A stretch of DNA of 64,000 nt from Palsa-504 sp050011155 (lineage in GTDB: Bacteria > Actinomycetota > Actinomycetes > Streptosporangiales > Streptosporangiaceae), in the NCBI GenBank assembly GCA_050011155.1, contig JBEKJP010000024.1, forward strand, positions 6,989 through 70,988, given 5' to 3'. A program made the position numbers and the translations under genes. Under the pieces are notes generated by a model, which worked only from the letters and a program-made list of their open reading frames with translations, had not been told where the DNA came from and ran no database searches. Position 1 is the stretch's first letter, and the number at the start of each line of letters is the position of its first letter. Positions 1 to 8,035 of the stretch are shown here, one piece after another.

Positions 1-173
1 TTGGACAGGCCGGGCCTGTCACCGGCCGGGCCGACCCGCAAGACGGCCGTCTGGCCGTGCTCGTAGGCGGCCACGGACGCGGCGCGGATGCTCCCGTGGT
101 TGACCACGTGGGCGAGCCGGGCGGCGGCGTCGGCGAACCCGGCGGCCACGGTGATCTCTTCGGCCAGGAACAT
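1..173 (-). CDS. Unknown protein, N-terminal 57 residues only
   Basis: The gene reads leftwards and is cut by the window edge. It starts at the ATG at 173 (MFLAEEITVAAGF...) and continues as an alanine-rich helical stretch (AARLAHVV) followed by a VLRVGP strand. I do not recognise a named family. No Shine-Dalgarno sequence is visible, and a GGACC/GGTCC palindrome lies about 44 bp upstream, so the transcript may be leaderless and controlled like the nitroreductase gene next door. That link is inference. Confidence 0.6.
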   Translation of the reverse strand, partial: MFLAEEITVAAGFADAAARLAHVVNHGSIRAASVAAYEHGQTAVLRVGPAGDRPGLS

Positions 174-210
174 GGCTTAATCGTGCAAGATGACCTGCCT
201 TGACGCGTAA

Positions 211-223
211 GGACCGAAGGTCC
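211..223. promoter_or_regulatory. GGACC-GAA-GGTCC palindrome, DosR/NarL-like
   Basis: Perfect 5-bp arms GGACC/GGTCC are separated by GAA, centred about 44 bp before the start of the leftward gene at 173. The arms resemble the GGGAC/GTCCC halves of a DosR box, but the spacing is one base longer than in the mycobacterial consensus. It is best read as a relative of the boxes at 1846, 49871, 50879 and 57356. Confidence 0.35.
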
Positions 224-817
224 CGCCATGCCCGGACGCTGGTCCTCCGTCCCGGGCCCGGCAGGACTTCTCCAGCCCGGTCCGGCCGCTAGGGCACATG
301 GCCGGCACCGTCCCGGCAGGGCGCGCAGCCTGGAGAGACCCGGGCCCAGATCGGCATGCATTTCATGCCCAGGATCCGGCACCTGATCACGCCGCCGTTC
401 CCTGGCGGCCGCAGGCCGGCGATTCGGTGCTCGAGACGGCGGTGGATCGGCGACGGCATCGGCAGCCTGGCGCAGCAGGATCCGCCCGCCGGCCAAGTCG
501 GACAGTGCCAGTTCAGCGGCGAGCACTACGCACAGGCCGTCGTCATCGCGCCTCTCTGTTGCCTGCTACAGCACCGGTACCTTCACCGCGACCCCGTCTC
601 GGGCCGGCTGCTCACCTGGACCCGGGCCAGTTGCCAGGACCGGGCCAGCCAGCCCGGCCATGAACCGGTGGCGGCCGACAGCCCGTCGTTGTACGCAGCT
701 CGTGACGCCCCTGAAGGACCATCCCCCGGACCACATCGCCAGCCGCGCGGCTGTGTCGTCAAAGTGCGCCTGAGCCGTGACGGTGCCGCAATTAGTGGCA
801 AATTATTCGCCCGGGTG
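224..817. other. Long gap with no convincing gene
   Basis: About 590 bp of GC-rich DNA lie between the partial leftward gene and the end of the nitroreductase gene. Open frames exist on both strands, but they are rich in Arg/Pro/Gly, overlap each other and match no family I know. I see no RNA gene or terminator with a T-tract. Confidence 0.5.
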
Positions 818-1810
818 CTAGCAGGGGGTGTCTGGTTCGTCGGGCAGCCGTCGGGCGGTGGGGGAGGCGGTGGCCGCACGGCCGAGCTGGAGCAGTATCT
901 GGGGGCGGCCCAGGAGTGCGAGCTGGCTGCTGATCAGGTTCCGGGTCACGGCGTCTTCTAGCGGCTGGGTATACAGCGAAGCGGATACGCCCTGGCTGGC
1001 GGCGTGCAGCAGCAGCCGGTACAGGGCCTGCCCGGCGCGCAGCCAGTCCGCGCGGCGATCGCCGGGGGTCAGGAGCACGGCCGTGGCAGCCGGGGGCGCC
1101 CCGCCAGAGGGGAGATGGGTGATGCCGCGGCCGAGGTCGAAGTCGCGCTGGGGTAGCCGCCCGGCTGGGCGGCCGGTGCTGCTGGCGAGCGCGGTGACGG
1201 GGATGCCGTCCCGTGCCGTGTCGGCGGCAATCCTGGTCCAGCGGCGGATCTCGGCCCGGGTGCGCGGATCAGCGCCCTGGCGGCGAGCCGCGGCGGCGGC
1301 GATCTGCTCCAGCCGGCCGTAGGCCAGGCCGCCGGTGACCAGCGTAAGGGTGGCTCCCTCGGCCAGCGCGTCGTGCTGCAGGCCGGCCAGCAGCCCGTGC
1401 GGCAGCGGGCCGGGCGCGAACGGGCCGCGGTGCGTGTGCCGGTGCGGGACTGCGTCCAGCATCTGGTGTTCCAGGCTGTTCACCGGCGTCGCCGCGCCGG
1501 TGCTCACCCGGGCCATCAGCCGCAGCCGCGCGGGATCTGGCAGCAGTTCTGTCACCGGCAGATAGCCCAGTGACCGGACGGCCAGGCGCAGCCCGAACAA
1601 GGCGGCGCCGCAGCTGATCAGCATTTCCCGGCCGGACGGGTCGGCTCGCAGCTTGCGCCGCGGGTCACTCCACAGCTCGGCCGTGTCAGGACCGACCCGG
1701 AACCGCCACGGCTGGGTGTTGTGAACCGACGGGGCCCGGGCGGCCATCGAGATAAGCAGGTGCGCGTGGCCGCCGATAGTCCCGCCCGCCGTATCGCTGC
1801 TATCGCTCAT
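818..1810 (-). CDS. Nitroreductase family protein, Acg type
   Basis: About 330 residues with the Acg/nitroreductase opening ARAPSVHNTQPWRF (about residues 24-37), the region that shapes the FMN site in this family. Acg proteins are double-length nitroreductase folds that can sequester flavin, and in Mycobacterium tuberculosis they belong to the DosR dormancy regulon. The frame is open to 1912. I chose the ATG at 1810 because a GGNC/GNCC palindrome is centred 42.5 bp upstream, the position expected if the mRNA starts at that ATG; ATG 1843 would overlap the palindrome. The C-terminus ends DEPDTPC. The substrate is unknown. Confidence 0.85.
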   Translation of the reverse strand: MSDSSDTAGGTIGGHAHLLISMAARAPSVHNTQPWRFRVGPDTAELWSDPRRKLRADPSGREMLISCGAALFGLRLAVRSLGYLPVTELLPDPARLRLMARVSTGAATPVNSLEHQMLDAVPHRHTHRGPFAPGPLPHGLLAGLQHDALAEGATLTLVTGGLAYGRLEQIAAAAARRQGADPRTRAEIRRWTRIAADTARDGIPVTALASSTGRPAGRLPQRDFDLGRGITHLPSGGAPPAATAVLLTPGDRRADWLRAGQALYRLLLHAASQGVSASLYTQPLEDAVTRNLISSQLALLGRPQILLQLGRAATASPTARRLPDEPDTPC

Positions 1811-1845
1811 CCGGTCAGGGTCACCCGCCACCGGACGATTCATCA

Positions 1846-1859
1846 GGGTCTTTTGGCCT
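1846..1859 (-). promoter_or_regulatory. DosR-box-like site before the nitroreductase gene
   Basis: Read on the coding strand the site is AGGCCAAAAGACCC, which matches GGGACTWWAGTCCC at 10 of 14 positions and keeps the GGNC-N4-GNCC skeleton. Its centre is 42.5 bp from the chosen start codon. Acg-type nitroreductases are classic DosR targets, which supports the reading. Binding itself is not shown. Confidence 0.45.
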
Positions 1860-2074
1860 GTTTTTCGTTGCTGGCTACCTCCATGCCCGGGACGCAGGGA
1901 AGGCCCCGCCACCCGAAGACCGGCACCAGGCCACGGGGCCGCAACAAGACCGGAATGTCAGAGGCAGACGTGAATGATTCCGCGTCGAGCACTGCTGTGT
2001 AGCGTGGCATTTGTCAGGGGGCGTCCTCGTGGCCGCCACATAAGCGGAGGACGCCATCCGCCCTCTGACCTGGC

Positions 2075-2120
2075 TGGCGCGCCCGGCAGGATTCGACCCC
2101 GCGACCCGCTGCTTAGAAGG
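2075..2120 (-). repeat. att-like copy (a) of the tRNA-Arg(UCU) 3' end
   Basis: These 46 bp match the 3' part of the intact tRNA-Arg gene at 21574-21650, from the encoded CCA through the T arm into the anticodon loop, with one mismatch at 2097. Identity stops in the anticodon arm and is replaced by a conserved non-tRNA arm. This is what an attachment-site scar of an element integrating into the tRNA 3' end looks like. Confidence 0.8.
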
Positions 2121-2270
2121 TAACGTCGGAGCGTCGTAGGACGTCTCCTGGCGTCGTCCTACGAGCCGTTTGCCAGCAGTTACTGTCGCTTACTGTCGGA
2201 GGACGTCGCGCTAGGTCTGCCTCCGTTGGCTCCCCGGTTGGCTCCCTGAAATTTACTTGCTTTCGCTAAC
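2121..2270. repeat. Conserved non-tRNA arm beside att copy (a)
   Basis: This segment is rich in GTCG/CGTC words and carries two close TTGGCTCCC words near its right side. It then has ACTTGCTTTCGCT at 2254-2266. Diverged versions follow the att copies at 9660 and 17503. It probably represents the element side of the attachment site, with possible integrase arm sites. No integrase reading frame is left. Confidence 0.55.
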
Positions 2271-2438
2271 GTTCGAATAAACGAAAAACATCGATCGCGT
2301 GGTGTCCGTCACTGTCGTTGCGAGCCTGGCTATGCGTCTCGTAACGCTGCGTTATCGGCGCCGCGAGGTGCCGCCTGCCGGGCCGATGTGAGTGAGTGGC
2401 CGTTCGCCCTCCGCAGGACAGTTTGCCTCTGCCGGGGA

Positions 2439-2453
2439 ATCTGATTATCAGAT
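2439..2453. promoter_or_regulatory. 15-bp perfect palindrome before the Phd antitoxin gene
   Basis: ATCTGAT-T-ATCAGAT ends 3 bp before the ATG at 2457. A nested TTATC-A-GATAA palindrome overlaps it. Toxin-antitoxin operons are normally autorepressed by an antitoxin bound to such a palindrome over the promoter, so this is a likely operator. Confidence 0.6.
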
Positions 2454-2456
2454 AAG

Positions 2457-2723
2457 ATGGGGGATGTGAAAACCATGACCGCGACAGAAGCATCCCGGCA
2501 CTTCTCGGATCTCCTGGATGCCGTCGAGCGTGGCGAGACGATCACCATCGTCCGCGGCAGCCGTCCGGTCGCGGAGATAGGCCCGGCTCATCGGCGTACC
2601 GGAGCCAGCCTCGGTGCCGCACTTGTCGATGTGCCTCCGCCAGATGACGCGTTCAGCCGGGACATAGCATCAGCCATCGCCCTGCTTGACTCGGAGGTAG
2701 GCGACCCGTGGGCCGACGCCTGA
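2457..2723 (+). CDS. Antitoxin, Phd/YefM type
   Basis: 88 residues. The N-terminus MTATEASRHFSDLLDAVERG, followed by ETITIVRGSRPVAEI, is the DNA-binding Phd/YefM fold; the acidic tail (PPPDDAFSRDI) is the usual toxin-wrapping segment. ATG 2457 is used here; GTG 2466 and ATG 2475 (start of the motif) are possible. Its end overlaps the PIN toxin gene by 16 bp, so the pair is cotranscribed and translationally coupled. A palindrome just upstream suggests autorepression. The module sits just inside the outer tRNA-Arg att copy. Confidence 0.85.
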   Translation: MGDVKTMTATEASRHFSDLLDAVERGETITIVRGSRPVAEIGPAHRRTGASLGAALVDVPPPDDAFSRDIASAIALLDSEVGDPWADA

Positions 2724-3106
2724 TCCTCGACACGAACATCCTGATCGCTTACGAACGCGGGACCATGGACCGCTCGTCGCTGGATGACGACGAGCTCGCT
2801 ATCGCCTCGGTGACGGTCGCCGAGTACCGCGTCGGGATCGAACTGGCCGATACGGCTAGCCGGGCAGCCGAGCGGGCCCGGGCACTGGTGGCCATTACGT
2901 CTGCCGTTGACGTTCTTGACTACACGCAGGCGACAGCAGCCCATCATGGGCGCCTGCTCGCCCACGTCCGCCGGTCCGGATCCCCGCGCGGTGCACACGA
3001 CCTGATCATCGCCGCTCACGCAGCGGAGACCGGGCGGATGATCCTCAGCCGTGACTCCAAAGCGCGCTTTGGCGACCTCCCAGGCGTAAGCGCGATCGAC
3101 GCGTAA
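2708..3106 (+). CDS. vapC: PIN-domain ribonuclease toxin, VapC-like
   Basis: 132 residues with the PIN acidic residues in order: D8 in LILDTN, E39 in VTVAEY, D98 in AHDLII and D116 in ILSRDSKARFG. PIN toxins are Mg-dependent RNases that cut tRNA or rRNA when not bound by antitoxin. It starts at GTG 2708 inside the end of the Phd-type antitoxin gene. A broken copy of its C-terminal half lies about 10 kb away at 13221-13440, so this module was duplicated or exchanged within the island. Confidence 0.88.
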   Translation: MGRRLILDTNILIAYERGTMDRSSLDDDELAIASVTVAEYRVGIELADTASRAAERARALVAITSAVDVLDYTQATAAHHGRLLAHVRRSGSPRGAHDLIIAAHAAETGRMILSRDSKARFGDLPGVSAIDA

Positions 3107-3233
3107 CACCCCGTACCGGATCCTCGTTTCCCGGTGGGAGATACGGGCCGCCAGGACACCGAAGCACAGCACGCTGCCCCAGTGCCTTCCCTGACAGTCG
3201 CAAGGCACCCGAGCCTCGTGGGATGATCTGGCG

Positions 3234-3713
3234 GTGCGGACCTGGCACGCTATCGCTTTCTCCATCATGGCCCTAATCGCTGCGGCGTGCACATCCTCGA
3301 CGACGACCACCGGGCCATGGGGCTACTCGGTCCCGCTAAGTCGTATCGTCGCCGACGCGAACACCCAGAACCAGGGCAACCTTTTCTATCGCCTCGCCCC
3401 ACCTGGCACGAAAGTCTCAATGTCCGAGGCAACCGCAGCGCGTGCCGTCATCAGCGAGTGCAACGAAGGCCGCGGCACGCGAGTGCTTGTTGCTGGACTC
3501 GTTACCGGACCTGTGACTTCTGGATCGTCGATTTACTGGGCAATCTTCGTGGACCCGCCAGGCAAGCACATCGCCCCATCGGCTGAGCCGCTGCCTAAGC
3601 CCGTGATCCTCAACTGGATCGGGGCGTTCGTATCAGTGAAGACAACGCAGCAGCCGTTTTGCGACTTCGGCCGCGCTGCCGACCTCCCGCCACTTCCTGT
3701 ATTCGGCTCGTGA
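3234..3713 (+). CDS. Putative lipoprotein of unknown function
   Basis: 159 residues starting at GTG 3234. A basic tip (MRTW), a hydrophobic segment and IAAAC at residues 15-19 form a probable lipobox, with C19 as the lipidated residue. After that comes a Thr-rich linker (SSTTTTG) and a domain I do not recognise, with only two further cysteines. It is expected on the outer face of the membrane. It stands alone between the PIN module and the degraded toxin. The GTG start and family are uncertain, but codon bias and the signal sequence support a real gene. Confidence 0.65.
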   Translation: MRTWHAIAFSIMALIAAACTSSTTTTGPWGYSVPLSRIVADANTQNQGNLFYRLAPPGTKVSMSEATAARAVISECNEGRGTRVLVAGLVTGPVTSGSSIYWAIFVDPPGKHIAPSAEPLPKPVILNWIGAFVSVKTTQQPFCDFGRAADLPPLPVFGS

Positions 3714-3823
3714 GAACGTGAAGGCAAGATCGTTCGCCGGTGCCCGCTAGTATCCACTCAGCGTCAAGGCATCATAAGTCGTTCTCGGCAATCAGCAATA
3801 TGCACACTAATCTGGCCTTTCGC

Positions 3824-3848
3824 TGGCGCGCCCGGCAGGATTCAAACC
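3824..3848 (-). repeat. att-like copy (b), short, of the tRNA-Arg 3' end
   Basis: 25 bp match the last bases of the tRNA-Arg gene (CCA end, acceptor 3' strand and start of the T arm) with one mismatch. The match ends inside the broken toxin gene at 3842-4160. The toxin stop codon TGA at 3844-3842 is made from att sequence, so this junction cut the toxin C-terminus. Confidence 0.6.
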
Positions 3849-4160
3849 AGCCACACGGTCCGGTTGTCATCGTCGATGGCGTAGCGGACGCGGCCGCCGC
3901 TGGTTACCTCGTATTCCCACTGCTCCATGTCACGGCGTTGTGCCGGTGGGTGGCCAGGTCGCCTCGGAGCCGGTGCTGGCGGTCGTGTCCTGCCCCGGAC
4001 CGCGGGTCGGCGCGGAGGGTCTCCAGGCATCGCCGGGTGTTGGACAGGGCATGGCGGCTAGTTCCTCCCACCCGTCTGCGGCCTCGCTGGTGCCGAACCG
4101 GACATCCCATTGATCCTGTTGTGGCGGGACGGTGACCCGGTCCCCGCGGCGCGGGCTCAC
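3842..4160 (-). pseudogene. Degraded toxin gene, partner of the antitoxin at 4157-4627
   Basis: The start GTG at 4160 overlaps the antitoxin stop (GTGA), and the first 37 codons read cleanly (RGDRVTVPPQQDQWDVRF). The sequence then continues in a second frame (NTRRCLETLRADP ... HDRQHRLRGDLATH) and a third (MEQWEYEVTSGGRVRYAIDD ... RTVWLV). Two frameshifts thus break a protein of about 105 residues. The tail resembles RelE-like toxins (EYEVTSGGRVRY). Its last codons are replaced by tRNA-Arg att sequence. Sequencing error is possible for one shift but less likely for two plus a truncation. Confidence 0.7.
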
Positions 4161-4627
4161 TCGAGGGCCTGGACCGGGCCGAAGTCACCCTCAGTCGGGA
4201 CGAGCGCCTGCCGGTACAGGCCCTCGTCGGCTTTGATCCGTGCCGTGGCCCGCCATCCGGCGATCACCTCGTGCGCGGTGCGGTCGATAGCCAGCTCGGC
4301 CGCATCAGACAGCGCAGCGATCAGCTCCTCGGCGAAGTCACGGCGCTCGGCTGCTGTCAGGTGACGGACCCACGGGAACACTTCGGCCAGAGCTGCGGCG
4401 ACGGCCCGCTCGCCGGACTCGCTGCGCGCCAGTGCTGCGAACACCCGGGCAGCGGTCACAAGATTCTCGTCCCGCTCTTCCTCCCTGTCCGCAGCCGTGA
4501 GGTAGAAGTCCTGGGTGTCGCGGTGTGTGATCCGCAGTCGGCCCAGCCGCCTGGCCCGCTCCGCCACTGCGCGCGGGTTGCGGGACAGGTCGGAGAACGT
4601 CACCGCGTCGGAAGGCTCTGCGCTCAT
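4157..4627 (-). CDS. Antitoxin, prevent-host-death family, long form
   Basis: 156 residues. The N-terminus (AVTFSDLSRNPRAVAERARRLGRLRITHRD) is a Phd-like DNA-binding segment; the rest is an alpha-helical, acidic region (EEERDENLVTAARVFAALARSE, AAERRDFAEELIAALSDAAE) that would cover the toxin. It starts at ATG 4627 and its stop overlaps the toxin start. The antitoxin frame is intact although its toxin is broken, the usual order of decay when a toxin-antitoxin pair dies. Confidence 0.75.
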   Translation of the reverse strand: MSAEPSDAVTFSDLSRNPRAVAERARRLGRLRITHRDTQDFYLTAADREEERDENLVTAARVFAALARSESGERAVAAALAEVFPWVRHLTAAERRDFAEELIAALSDAAELAIDRTAHEVIAGWRATARIKADEGLYRQALVPTEGDFGPVQALE

Positions 4628-4885
4628 GCCCTCAGTCTATTCAGATCATATTCTGATGTCCATCGGCATCGCGTATCCCTGGAGTAGGGGCCTACGACAA
4701 CAGGGGCGCCGTTCCCGGCCGGACGGGCTTGCCGGGCCTGTTCAGGTGTCGGCTCCGGATTCCGGCCACGCGCTTCTCCGCCCGCCAACGCGGAAAGTCA
4801 AACGGGGGAGCCATCAGAAGCAGACCAGCCCCTTCCTACGGCGGGGTCCGCCAAGGTGTGCCGCGGAGCGCCGCGCCAACCACAA

Positions 4886-5353
4886 TTAGCTCGAAGCACG
4901 AGTGGGCACCTCGGAGGCATGATCCGCTGCCCGCCGCATCCGTATGATCAGGGTTGCTGAGGGTATGACCTTTCCGGACATGTAGGTCGACAGGCGGGAC
5001 CGCGAGGTTCCTATTCTCTCAGCGAAATCCTGCGAGGACAGCCCGGATCTGGCGACGAGGTGCCGCACCTCGGATGCCACCTCCTGACGTTCCGAATCGA
5101 TGGCCAGCTCCCGGGCGCGGGTCACTACTCCTTCCAGCAGTTCGGTGGTGCCGTAAGGGTGGGACAGGCGGACGGCTTCGAGAACTTGCTGAGCCACCAG
5201 GCCCCAGGGATCAGCCCGGATCGCGACGGCGAGCCTGCGCCAGTCCGGAAGGGTGCCCCGTTCCACGGCCGCGAGAATGCCTTCGAAGGGCCACGTCTCC
5301 ACCGGGTCGTCCGGTGAGGCGTCGATGTTGCGGAACTTCAGGGCGCTGGTCAT
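4886..5353 (-). CDS. XRE-family HTH protein, probable antitoxin
   Basis: 155 residues. The first 100 are a helical domain of unknown family (EGILAAVERGTLPDWRRLAVAI). A helix-turn-helix follows near residues 105-140 (LSSQDFAERIGTSRSRLSTY). ATG 5353 overlaps the stop of the nucleotidyltransferase gene by 4 bp, so the two form a toxin-antitoxin-like operon with the regulator second. A truncated, frameshifted copy of its HTH end lies at 9312-9428 beside the cut NACHT gene. Confidence 0.75.
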   Translation of the reverse strand: MTSALKFRNIDASPDDPVETWPFEGILAAVERGTLPDWRRLAVAIRADPWGLVAQQVLEAVRLSHPYGTTELLEGVVTRARELAIDSERQEVASEVRHLVARSGLSSQDFAERIGTSRSRLSTYMSGKVIPSATLIIRMRRAADHASEVPTRASS

Positions 5354-6054
5354 TGCGTCATCTCCACAGCCAGCGAGCGGCAGACACTGGTTACGTTCCC
5401 CCAGTCCGCCCAGCGTGCGTCCAGGCCCTTGTACCGGCCAAGCTGGGTGATGGTGCGAGCATCGGCTGGCTTCGGATCTGCTAGTTGCCGGGCGAGTTGG
5501 GTCGCTACGCCCTCCGGCCCCGGACCGCGCTGATCGGTGTAGTAGGCATCAATGTGCCGGAGGACGTCCCCGGCGTGGGCGATCCCGTACTTGTCGGACA
5601 GGGCAGCTACGTCAAGGTAATCCCGCACCTGGTTGCGCCGGACGATCAGGTAGCCCTTGATTCGCAGCGTCTCGTCGGGCGTCGGCACCCGGAGTACTTG
5701 CCCGGACGGCAATGACACCTCCGCCACCTCCAGGGGCCTGTTCCGGATCAACTGGCGGACCCCGGACTCGATATCGCCCAGTTCTCCGAGAATGATCTTC
5801 CCCGGAGTCACCCGGTTGGTCACCCATCCATCCGTCGCTTCGATCGCTTCAAGCACCGCGTCGAACCGATCGCTGAGATCCTGCAGCACGTGGTCATGGT
5901 CAAAGGAAGTGCGGTGGCTGGCCCACAGCGCCGCAGCGGAGCCGCCAACCAGCACGGCATCAGGAACGACCTCTTGCAGCCGTGCTGCTGATTCCAGCAC
6001 GCGGACCAACTCCGACCGCGCCAGCCCAGGGGCGTCAGGCTCGGGATCGACCAT
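5350..6054 (-). CDS. Nucleotidyltransferase, AbiEii-like toxin candidate
   Basis: 234 residues with the pol-beta-like NTase core: LVGGSAAALWASHRTSFDHDHV around residues 35-56, i.e. GGS at 37-39 and the acidic pair D52/D54. AbiEii and MenT proteins of this fold add nucleotides to tRNA and block growth. The upstream frame is longer, but ATG 6054 has GGGAGG eight bases before it, so I start there. An inverted repeat at 6083-6098 lies in the promoter region. It overlaps the XRE gene by 4 bp. Toxicity is inferred from fold and context. Confidence 0.75.
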   Translation of the reverse strand: MVDPEPDAPGLARSELVRVLESAARLQEVVPDAVLVGGSAAALWASHRTSFDHDHVLQDLSDRFDAVLEAIEATDGWVTNRVTPGKIILGELGDIESGVRQLIRNRPLEVAEVSLPSGQVLRVPTPDETLRIKGYLIVRRNQVRDYLDVAALSDKYGIAHAGDVLRHIDAYYTDQRGPGPEGVATQLARQLADPKPADARTITQLGRYKGLDARWADWGNVTSVCRSLAVEMTQ

Positions 6055-6082
6055 CCTTATACCTCCCATGATCACATCAATT

Positions 6083-6098
6083 GTATCAGATGTGATAC
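6083..6098. promoter_or_regulatory. Inverted repeat GTATCA-GATG-TGATAC
   Basis: Six-base perfect arms spaced by four bases, 29 bp upstream of the nucleotidyltransferase start. It shares ATCAGAT with the Phd operator at 2439-2453. It is likely the operator bound by the XRE protein of this operon. Confidence 0.5.
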
Positions 6099-6130
6099 GG
6101 ATTCTCGTCGGAGGCGGCCCGAATCCAGTA

Positions 6131-6164
6131 CTGACCCATGCGCGGCACTGACCCATGCGCGGCG
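6131..6164. repeat. 17-bp tandem duplication
   Basis: CTGACCCATGCGCGGC plus one variable base occurs twice head-to-tail in the gap between the nucleotidyltransferase promoter and the next toxin-antitoxin pair. A small GCCAAATGGC palindrome follows. The rest of this gap (6165-6365) shows no gene. Confidence 0.7.
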
Positions 6165-6365
6165 CTCGCCAAATGGCGTTAGATGCGGCGAAGAATCTTG
6201 CCTGGCAAACGGAAATCCGCCCGCTCAGTGGCGGAAGGGGGTGTAGCGAGAGAGTCGCGCGCTCCTGGGGAAGAATTAACATTAACGAGGTAAATAGGCC
6301 CCATGGGGTTCCGATGCCACCCGCACCAGCGAAACTGGCAAGTTTCCGCCCGGGCGATGCATGAG

Positions 6366-6761
6366 CTAGACGAGAATCCGTGGCACTGTCGGGTCGATCC
6401 GGGCAATGTCGTCGGGGTCGCTGGTGACGATGGCGTGGCGACGCTGCCGGGCGCAGAGCACGACATGTACATCAACTACGTCATGATGGTCGGCCTCCGC
6501 GCACATCAGTCCGACGCTCCGCGCCACGCTCAGCGTCATGACCGCGATGTCGATGCCGGAAGACTTGAGCAGCCTGGCCAGCCGGGCCTGGCGAGAACCG
6601 CGCCACGCCTGCGCGACGACTTCGGCCGGTACGCAGATAGTTCCCCCGCGCCGCCGAGCCAAGTCCAATCGTGCCTGCATGGCTATGGCCTTGCCGGGGT
6701 GGTCGAGCGCAAGAAGCGCGCCAGTGTCGAGTGTGAGCCCGGTTGTCGCAGCCGCGTTCAT
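6366..6761 (-). CDS. vapC: PIN-domain toxin, VapC-like (second)
   Basis: 131 residues with PIN residues D12 (LTLDTGALLAL), E47 (CVPAEVVAQAWRG), D97 (HHDVVDVHV) and D115 (IVTSDPDDI). The family is a Mg-dependent RNase toxin. ATG 6761 overlaps the stop of the ribbon-helix-helix antitoxin by 4 bp, so the antitoxin is made first. It is not closely similar to the PIN protein at 2708-3106, so the two modules were acquired separately. Confidence 0.87.
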   Translation of the reverse strand: MNAAATTGLTLDTGALLALDHPGKAIAMQARLDLARRRGGTICVPAEVVAQAWRGSRQARLARLLKSSGIDIAVMTLSVARSVGLMCAEADHHDVVDVHVVLCARQRRHAIVTSDPDDIARIDPTVPRILV

Positions 6762-7015
6762 CCCGCCAGCCTGTCGCCGTCCTCTGGCAGACCAGTAAGC
6801 CCTGCAGTGTCAAGCTCGGCCTCGACCTGTCGCTGGACCTCCTCAGGCACCGGAGTCTCTTCCCGCCAGGCGGCCAGAATATCGTCCAGCGTCTCGCGCT
6901 CCTGGTAGTCCTCCAACGCTGTGGCCACATAAGAACTGACCTGTCGCTTGCCTCCCGCAGCGCGTTTGATCTTCTCTACCAGTTCGTCGGGGAGACTCAC
7001 TGTGATGCGTTTCAT
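6758..7015 (-). CDS. Ribbon-helix-helix antitoxin
   Basis: 85 residues. MKRITVSLPDELVEKIKRAA is a textbook MetJ/Arc ribbon-helix-helix N-terminus; the tail (ETLDDILAAWREETPVPEEV ... LDTAGL) is the acidic toxin-binding part. No ribosome site precedes ATG 7015, but TATGAT at 7022-7027 on this strand is a good -10 box six bases away, which suggests a leaderless mRNA. It forms an operon with the PIN toxin. Confidence 0.85.
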   Translation of the reverse strand: MKRITVSLPDELVEKIKRAAGGKRQVSSYVATALEDYQERETLDDILAAWREETPVPEEVQRQVEAELDTAGLTGLPEDGDRLAG

Positions 7016-7327
7016 ACAACTATCATACTCAGCGGAACCTCGTCTCTCTCCCGGGACGCCCGCCGCCTGATTGCTGCCTGCAGCCGGTCTGGAAGACCAT
7101 TGACCGCAAGCTCGCGGCCCAGTGGCCACCCGGCCGCACCGCCGCACCGTCGGACGAGGCGCCAGATCGCCTTTCCGTGCATGGGATTCGCCATCAGTCG
7201 CGTCGGCGATCCAGCCCGTGGAGCCTGCAGGTGAGCGCGGTGGCCGGCCATGCCGCGTGCACCTTGAGCCACGAGTCGTCGGCGGGATAACCGGTCGACT
7301 GCGGGCCAGCAGGACCGAATCAGGTAC
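7016..7327. other. Gap with a probable leaderless promoter only
   Basis: About 310 bp between two leftward genes. Apart from the -10 box next to the RHH antitoxin I see no gene, hairpin terminator or repeat. The open frames here are antisense-type shadows rich in Arg. Confidence 0.4.
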
Positions 7328-8035
7328 CTACCGCAGGATCGCCGCACGCCTGCTGCGTGCTATTGCGCGGTCGTAGGTTGTTCCGAAGAGGGAGTCCCAC
7401 CACGGGCTGGCTATGCCGAAGCCATGCGAGCCTTCCTCGAAATGATGACGCATGTGGAGTTCATGCAACCAGCGACCAACTCGGTTCGCGGGACGCCTCC
7501 GATGGATCAGGTAATGGATCGTGTCCATCAGAACATACCCAAATATCCAGCCCGCGCTGAAGCCGTATGCTGATGGCGCGCCAATTGCCAGCACGAAGAT
7601 CCCCGCGGTTCCGAGCAAAATGGGCACGGAGAAGATGAGCGGGAACACAAGGCGGAGCGGATCGTCGGGATATGTATGATGGTACCCGTGTCCCATCCAG
7701 TAGAGCCTGGCGAGAAATCTTTGCCGAAGTTCCCAGTGAAGGACTAGACGATGAACCCAATATTCAAACAAAGTCCAGCTGAGGTACCCGCCGAAGATAA
7801 GGATGGTCGCTGGCCGGACAGAGACACTGCGGTACACCAGAAACACAAGCAGGCCGATGCCTGGCAGGTAAATGCCGAGAAAAACTCTTATGGCCACCCG
7901 TGAGACGAAGTCGAGCTTGTACTTCTCGACTACCTGACGCGGGGTGCTTGCCGCAGACTTTTTCCTGGATCGGGACGACGAGTGACACGGGCTGGAGTGT
8001 CTATAGCCGGATTCAATATGATACGGACGCGCCAT
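7328..8035 (-). CDS. Sterol desaturase / fatty acid hydroxylase family membrane enzyme
   Basis: 235 residues with the eight-histidine di-iron pattern of the family: EYWVHRLVLH, HGYHH, IHYLIH and HELHMRHHFEEGSHGF, ending IASPWWDSLFGT. Hydrophobic segments near residues 50-95 and 140-185 anchor it in the membrane. Such enzymes hydroxylate or desaturate lipids, carotenoids or hopanoids using O2. The first 30 residues (HSSPCHSSSRSRKKS) are polar and may not be translated; the exact start is uncertain. It is a metabolic gene within an otherwise toxin- and defence-rich island. Confidence 0.8.
   Translation of the reverse strand: MARPYHIESGYRHSSPCHSSSRSRKKSAASTPRQVVEKYKLDFVSRVAIRVFLGIYLPGIGLLVFLVYRSVSVRPATILIFGGYLSWTLFEYWVHRLVLHWELRQRFLARLYWMGHGYHHTYPDDPLRLVFPLIFSVPILLGTAGIFVLAIGAPSAYGFSAGWIFGYVLMDTIHYLIHRRRPANRVGRWLHELHMRHHFEEGSHGFGIASPWWDSLFGTTYDRAIARSRRAAILR

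Noticed and set aside
298..961. Two plus-strand open frames before the nitroreductase end
   Set aside because: Both are Arg/Pro/Gly-rich, overlap each other, have no ribosome site and match no family.
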